Shown: positions 61,326 to 64,000 of the stretch, piece after piece
Numbering within the stretch: the first letter of the stretch is position 1
Layout of the letters: every line of letters begins with the position of its first letter
NCBI GenBank assembly: GCA_035628915.1
Contig: DASPIW010000061.1
Span: 1-64,000, forward strand
Direction of reading: 5' to 3'
From: JARBUG01 sp035628915
Lineage (GTDB): Bacteria; Bacillota; Sulfobacillia; Symbiobacteriales; Symbiobacteriaceae
DNA: 64,000 bases
Program-made: the position numbers and the translations under genes
The notes under the pieces: model-generated
Told to the model about the DNA's origin: nothing
Seen by the model: only the letters and a program-made list of their open reading frames with translations
The model's database searches: none

Positions 61326-62324
61326 CTATACCTGTGCCTGTCGGCTCCCGACCAGCCGCTTCAACTCCTCGGTCAGGGCAGGCAGTACGGTCTTGTAGTC
61401 GGCAACCAGCCCCAGGTTGGCGCGCCGGAAAATCGGCGCCTCGGCATCCTTGTTGATGGCCACCACGGTCTTGGCGCCGGAGATGCCCGCCAGATGCTGG
61501 CTGGCCCCGGAGATGCCCACGGCGATATACAGGTCGGGTGCAATCAGGGTGCCAGTCTGGCCTACCTGCCAGTGCGGCGGCACCCAGCCTGCGTCACAGG
61601 CGGCCCGGCTGGCCCCCATAGCGGCCCCGAGCACCCCGGCCAGATGCTGCAGTGCGGCAAAGGCCTCAGCGCCCCCCATGCCCCGGCCGCCCGCGACGAC
61701 AATGCGGGCCTCACCCAGAGGAACGCCCTCCGTCGCCGCGCAGATCCGCTGGGCAATCCGGCTGACGGCCACCTCCGGGCTCGCACTGAACGGCACGGCC
61801 TGCACCGTGCCGGTGCGGTTCGGGACAGCCACCGCCGGGTCCTGAGCGCGTGGCCGCAGGGCCACGACCTGCCGATCGCGCCTGGAGCCATAGGTAGCCA
61901 CCGCCTTGCCGCCGTAAACGGGACGGAGCCACCTGACCATGCCGCCCTCGACCCGGAAGCCGGTGCATTCCGTGACACAGGCGGCCTCCAGCCGCCAGGC
62001 CAGACGGGGTGCGAGCTCGCGCCCCTGGGAGTCCTGGGCCAATAGGGTGATGCAGGCGCCGGCCGCGGTTACGGCGGCCAGGAGCGCATCGCGGTACAGC
62101 TCCGGCTGGTACTCTGCCAGAATCGGGTCCGTAACGGCATAGACGTGCACGGCGCCATGGGCGATGGCCTGGGCCGCCGCCTGTGCCGCATCAGGCCCTA
62201 CCACTGCCGCGTGGAGTTCCCCGCCCAGAGCCCGGGCCAGGGCGGCGCCCGCACTCAGCGCCTCCAGGGCGCCACGGGTTAAATGCCCCCCAGCCGAACC
62301 ACCATAGACAAGCACGTTCTGCAT
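61326..62324 (-). CDS. etfA: Electron transfer flavoprotein alpha subunit
   Basis: 332 residues. The ETF alpha FAD domain is clear at the C-terminus: VVAGGRGMGGAEAFAALQHL, GASRAACDAGWVPPHWQVGQ, TGTLIAPDLYIAVGISGASQ and HLAGISGAKTVVAINKD. The N-terminal alpha/beta domain is shorter. With EtfB it takes electrons from acyl-CoA dehydrogenase and passes them to the membrane or a bifurcating partner. Confidence 0.95.
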   Translation of the reverse strand: MQNVLVYGGSAGGHLTRGALEALSAGAALARALGGELHAAVVGPDAAQAAAQAIAHGAVHVYAVTDPILAEYQPELYRDALLAAVTAAGACITLLAQDSQGRELAPRLAWRLEAACVTECTGFRVEGGMVRWLRPVYGGKAVATYGSRRDRQVVALRPRAQDPAVAVPNRTGTVQAVPFSASPEVAVSRIAQRICAATEGVPLGEARIVVAGGRGMGGAEAFAALQHLAGVLGAAMGASRAACDAGWVPPHWQVGQTGTLIAPDLYIAVGISGASQHLAGISGAKTVVAINKDAEAPIFRRANLGLVADYKTVLPALTEELKRLVGSRQAQV

Positions 62325-62336
62325 TGAGTCACCTCC

Positions 62337-63128
62337 TCAGACAACCCGAAGGGCGCGCAGCCGCTCGGCCAGGGCAAGGCCTCTGGCCGGGCCGTCATCG
62401 CCGTCGACGATTTCGCAGCCCGCCTCTGCTGTCGGCAGTGTCAGTTCCTCCAAGATGACGGATGGCTCGAGCCGCCCGCCGTCCAGGTCCAACTCGCCTG
62501 CGGCGACCGTCCGAACTGGCTTGCGGCCAGCCTGCAGGAGATCCTTCACCTTGGGCAGGCGCGGAACATTGCTGTCATCATTGGTCACCGTCACTACCTG
62601 CGGCAGCCGGGCCTGAACCAGAGCGATCCCGCCTTCCACCTCGCGGTGCAGGCGCACCTCTGCCCCATCTGCCTCCACTCGCCGAACAACCGTCACGCAG
62701 CCAAAGCCCAGCTCCTCTGCCAGCATGGGGCCGACGAGGCTCCGCTCAATGTCCGCAGCCTGCCGGCCGCACAGGACCAGGTCAGCACCGCCAATCAGGC
62801 GGATCGCGCGGGCCAGGATGTGCGCAACCGCCGGGGCGTCTAGCTCCTGCCAGGCCGGATCCCAGATCCGGACGGCTTCATCGGCGGTCATGGCCAGTGC
62901 CCGGCGCAGCACCTCCTCTGCCCCTTTCTCCCCAACCGTCATGGCCGTCACCGTGGCCCCGATTTTCGCTTTGAGCTGCAGCGCCACTTCCAGAGCGTTC
63001 TCGGCATAGGTGTCCATGACCAGCTTGGCGCTGCCCTGGACCGGGCGCAGGGTGGACGGGTCAATGCGGAAGTTGCTGGGCGGAATCTCCGGGTCCAGCG
63101 TCTGCTTGATACAGACCACAATCTGCAT
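62337..63128 (-). CDS. etfB: Electron transfer flavoprotein beta subunit
   Basis: 263 residues from the ATG at 63128. ETF beta motifs: VVCIKQTLDPE, DTYAENALEVALQLKAKIGA, TVGEKGAEEVLRRALAMTAD, LVLCGRQAADIERSLVGPML and EGGIALVQARLPQVVTVTND. It starts 40 bases after cofE and precedes etfA. With EtfA it forms the electron acceptor of the operon's acyl-CoA dehydrogenase. Confidence 0.95.
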   Translation of the reverse strand: MQIVVCIKQTLDPEIPPSNFRIDPSTLRPVQGSAKLVMDTYAENALEVALQLKAKIGATVTAMTVGEKGAEEVLRRALAMTADEAVRIWDPAWQELDAPAVAHILARAIRLIGGADLVLCGRQAADIERSLVGPMLAEELGFGCVTVVRRVEADGAEVRLHREVEGGIALVQARLPQVVTVTNDDSNVPRLPKVKDLLQAGRKPVRTVAAGELDLDGGRLEPSVILEELTLPTAEAGCEIVDGDDGPARGLALAERLRALRVV

Positions 63129-63168
63129 GGCCTCTCCCTCCAGTCGGCAGGCGGCGGGCGCCCCCGCC

Positions 63169-63921
63169 TTATCTGAACAGGTCCTTCTCAGCGGGCCGCA
63201 CCAGTTCCCTGGCTGACCCTTCTCCACGGGGATATGAGTAGCCCCGAACAATGGTCACCGGCACTTTGTCGAGCTTGTTCTGTGTCAGTTCGGCCGCCGC
63301 GGCCAGTTCGTCGGCCACGGCCAGCATGGTCACTTTCAGTTCCCGGCCTTCGGCATCGTTCATGCCACGGTAGTCCATGATCGGCCGCATGCCTGCGACG
63401 CCAATGGCGACATTCGTCTGTCCCAGGCGCCACGGGCGACCGAAGGTGTCGGAGATGATCACGGCGACCTCCACCCCGGTCATCTGCATGAGGCCATCCC
63501 GAATCCGGCCGGCCGAAGCGTCCGGATCAATCGGCAGCAGACAGAGCTGCCCGCCGCCCACATTGGAGTGGTCCACGCCTGCGTTGGCGCAGACCAGCCC
63601 GTGGCGGGTCTGGACAATCAGCGACCCGCCTGCCATGCGGACTACTCGATCCGTCTCTTGCAGGACCACCTCGACTTCGCGGGGGTCCTTGCCGAACTCG
63701 GTGGCGAAGTGGACGGCCAGAGCAGACGGCTCCACGTTGCTCAGGCTCACCAGCCGCCCTTCTGCCTTGGAGATAATCTTCTGGGTTACCACGAGCACGT
63801 CGCCGTCCTGAACGCGCATGTCTGCCTGCCGCAAGGCCTGGAGAATCAGCCGGGCAATGTCGGCACCCGGCGTCACTTCGGGAATCCCGGGCACTGGAAT
63901 CAGCCGTACTTCACCGAGCAT
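63169..63921 (-). CDS. cofE: Coenzyme F420-0:L-glutamate ligase
   Basis: 250 residues. Family motifs: VRLIPVPGIPEVTPGADIAR, VLVVTQKIISKAEGRLVSL, QTRHGLVCANAGVDHSNVGG, LPIDPDASAGRIRDGLMQMT and VIISDTFGRPWRLGQTNVAI, which carry GTP- and metal-binding residues. CofE adds glutamates to F420-0. The gene overlaps the upstream cofD-like stop by 11 bases and heads directly into the etf/acyl-CoA genes, so F420 synthesis and the degradation operon share a transcript. Confidence 0.95.
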   Translation of the reverse strand: MLGEVRLIPVPGIPEVTPGADIARLILQALRQADMRVQDGDVLVVTQKIISKAEGRLVSLSNVEPSALAVHFATEFGKDPREVEVVLQETDRVVRMAGGSLIVQTRHGLVCANAGVDHSNVGGGQLCLLPIDPDASAGRIRDGLMQMTGVEVAVIISDTFGRPWRLGQTNVAIGVAGMRPIMDYRGMNDAEGRELKVTMLAVADELAAAAELTQNKLDKVPVTIVRGYSYPRGEGSARELVRPAEKDLFR

Positions 63922-64000
63922 GCCGCTTGCCTCCTACCTGTCTGCTCAGGACGATGGCCGCCCTGGCTACTGCCTCCGCCGCCTCCGGCGTGGTCATAAG
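63911..64000 (-). CDS. Partial cofD-like gene (3' end)
   Basis: Only the last 29 codons are inside the window (LMTTPEAAEAVARAAIVLSR then QVGGKRHAR). The T.PEAAEAVARA pattern is typical of the C-terminus of CofD, 2-phospho-L-lactate transferase, and the stop overlaps the cofE start. The call rests mainly on position before cofE. Confidence 0.55.
   Translation of the reverse strand, partial: LMTTPEAAEAVARAAIVLSRQVGGKRHAR

Overview
The window reads as a high-GC, endospore-forming Firmicute of the Symbiobacterium type. The evidence is a sigma-K gene fragment, two spore-associated SPOCS (DUF3794) genes, the alaS/ireB/ruvX/DUF1292/mltG gene set, an alanine T-box, strong Shine-Dalgarno sites with frequent GTG and TTG starts, and very high third-position GC. 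No phage structural genes, rRNA or CRISPR array were seen.

Region 1-21.6 kb. A TPM-domain secreted protein is followed by a redox cassette: poly-aspartate exported protein, ApbE-type FMN transferase, ferric-reductase-like membrane protein and an OmpR/EnvZ-type two-component pair. Next come a methyltransferase, a large AAA/LuxR regulator broken by a frameshift, several GNAT acetyltransferases, a glycine-zipper protein, a duplicated-domain lipoprotein, a large serine recombinase, two DUF2382 proteins, a MarR regulator with a clear operator, and a LemA/DUF3137 pair. At the right edge lies only the 5' part of sigK, with a near-ideal sigma-K promoter, cut off after the LISIGT motif. No 3' half is present in the window. 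This suggests that 1-21.58 kb is the inside of a sigK intervening (skin-like) element whose other end lies beyond base 1, with the recombinase at 16.7 kb as its candidate SpoIVCA.

Region 21.9-27.3 kb. A four-gene operon (methyltransferase, FAD reductase, aromatase/cyclase-like protein, ketosynthase) resembles a minimal polyketide or aromatic lipid pathway. An oligoendopeptidase F gene follows.

Region 27.4-32.2 kb holds the most striking structure. A SPOCS-domain spore gene is split by a 3,343-bp element that carries its own large serine recombinase, a 60-residue candidate directionality factor, an SDR dehydrogenase and a secreted FG-GAP-like protein. The element is bounded by a 10-bp direct repeat (CGTGAAGGTG). 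Joining the two ends restores one open frame of 269 codons. It also yields an attB-like and an attP-like site, each with arms arranged as inverted repeats around the 10-bp core. A second SPOCS gene follows in the same orientation. I infer a developmentally excised intervening element in a spore coat or morphogenesis gene.

Region 32.2-53.2 kb. A NapH-like ferredoxin membrane protein comes first, then about 1 kb of structured noncoding DNA, then a minus-strand cluster of tRNA-Val, SRP RNA, tRNA-Ala and tRNA-Lys. Beyond are a CapA-like protein, a zinc-ribbon membrane pair, an atypical SDR, a PBP2-type transpeptidase, a truncated chemoreceptor-like protein, and the mltG/DUF1292/ruvX/rhomboid and ireB genes. 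The stretch ends with a GH18-like lipoprotein, a GNAT enzyme, alaS with its T-box, and a small operon of methyltransferase, nucleotidyltransferase and DinB.

Region 53.2-64 kb. One long minus-strand operon runs cofD (partial), cofE, etfB, etfA, 3-hydroxyacyl-CoA dehydrogenase, enoyl-CoA hydratase, acyl-CoA dehydrogenase, CoA-transferase, thiolase, DUF35, Ldh-family dehydrogenase, CoxG-like protein and EamA transporter. It looks like a dedicated acid-degradation pathway coupled to coenzyme F420 synthesis genes.
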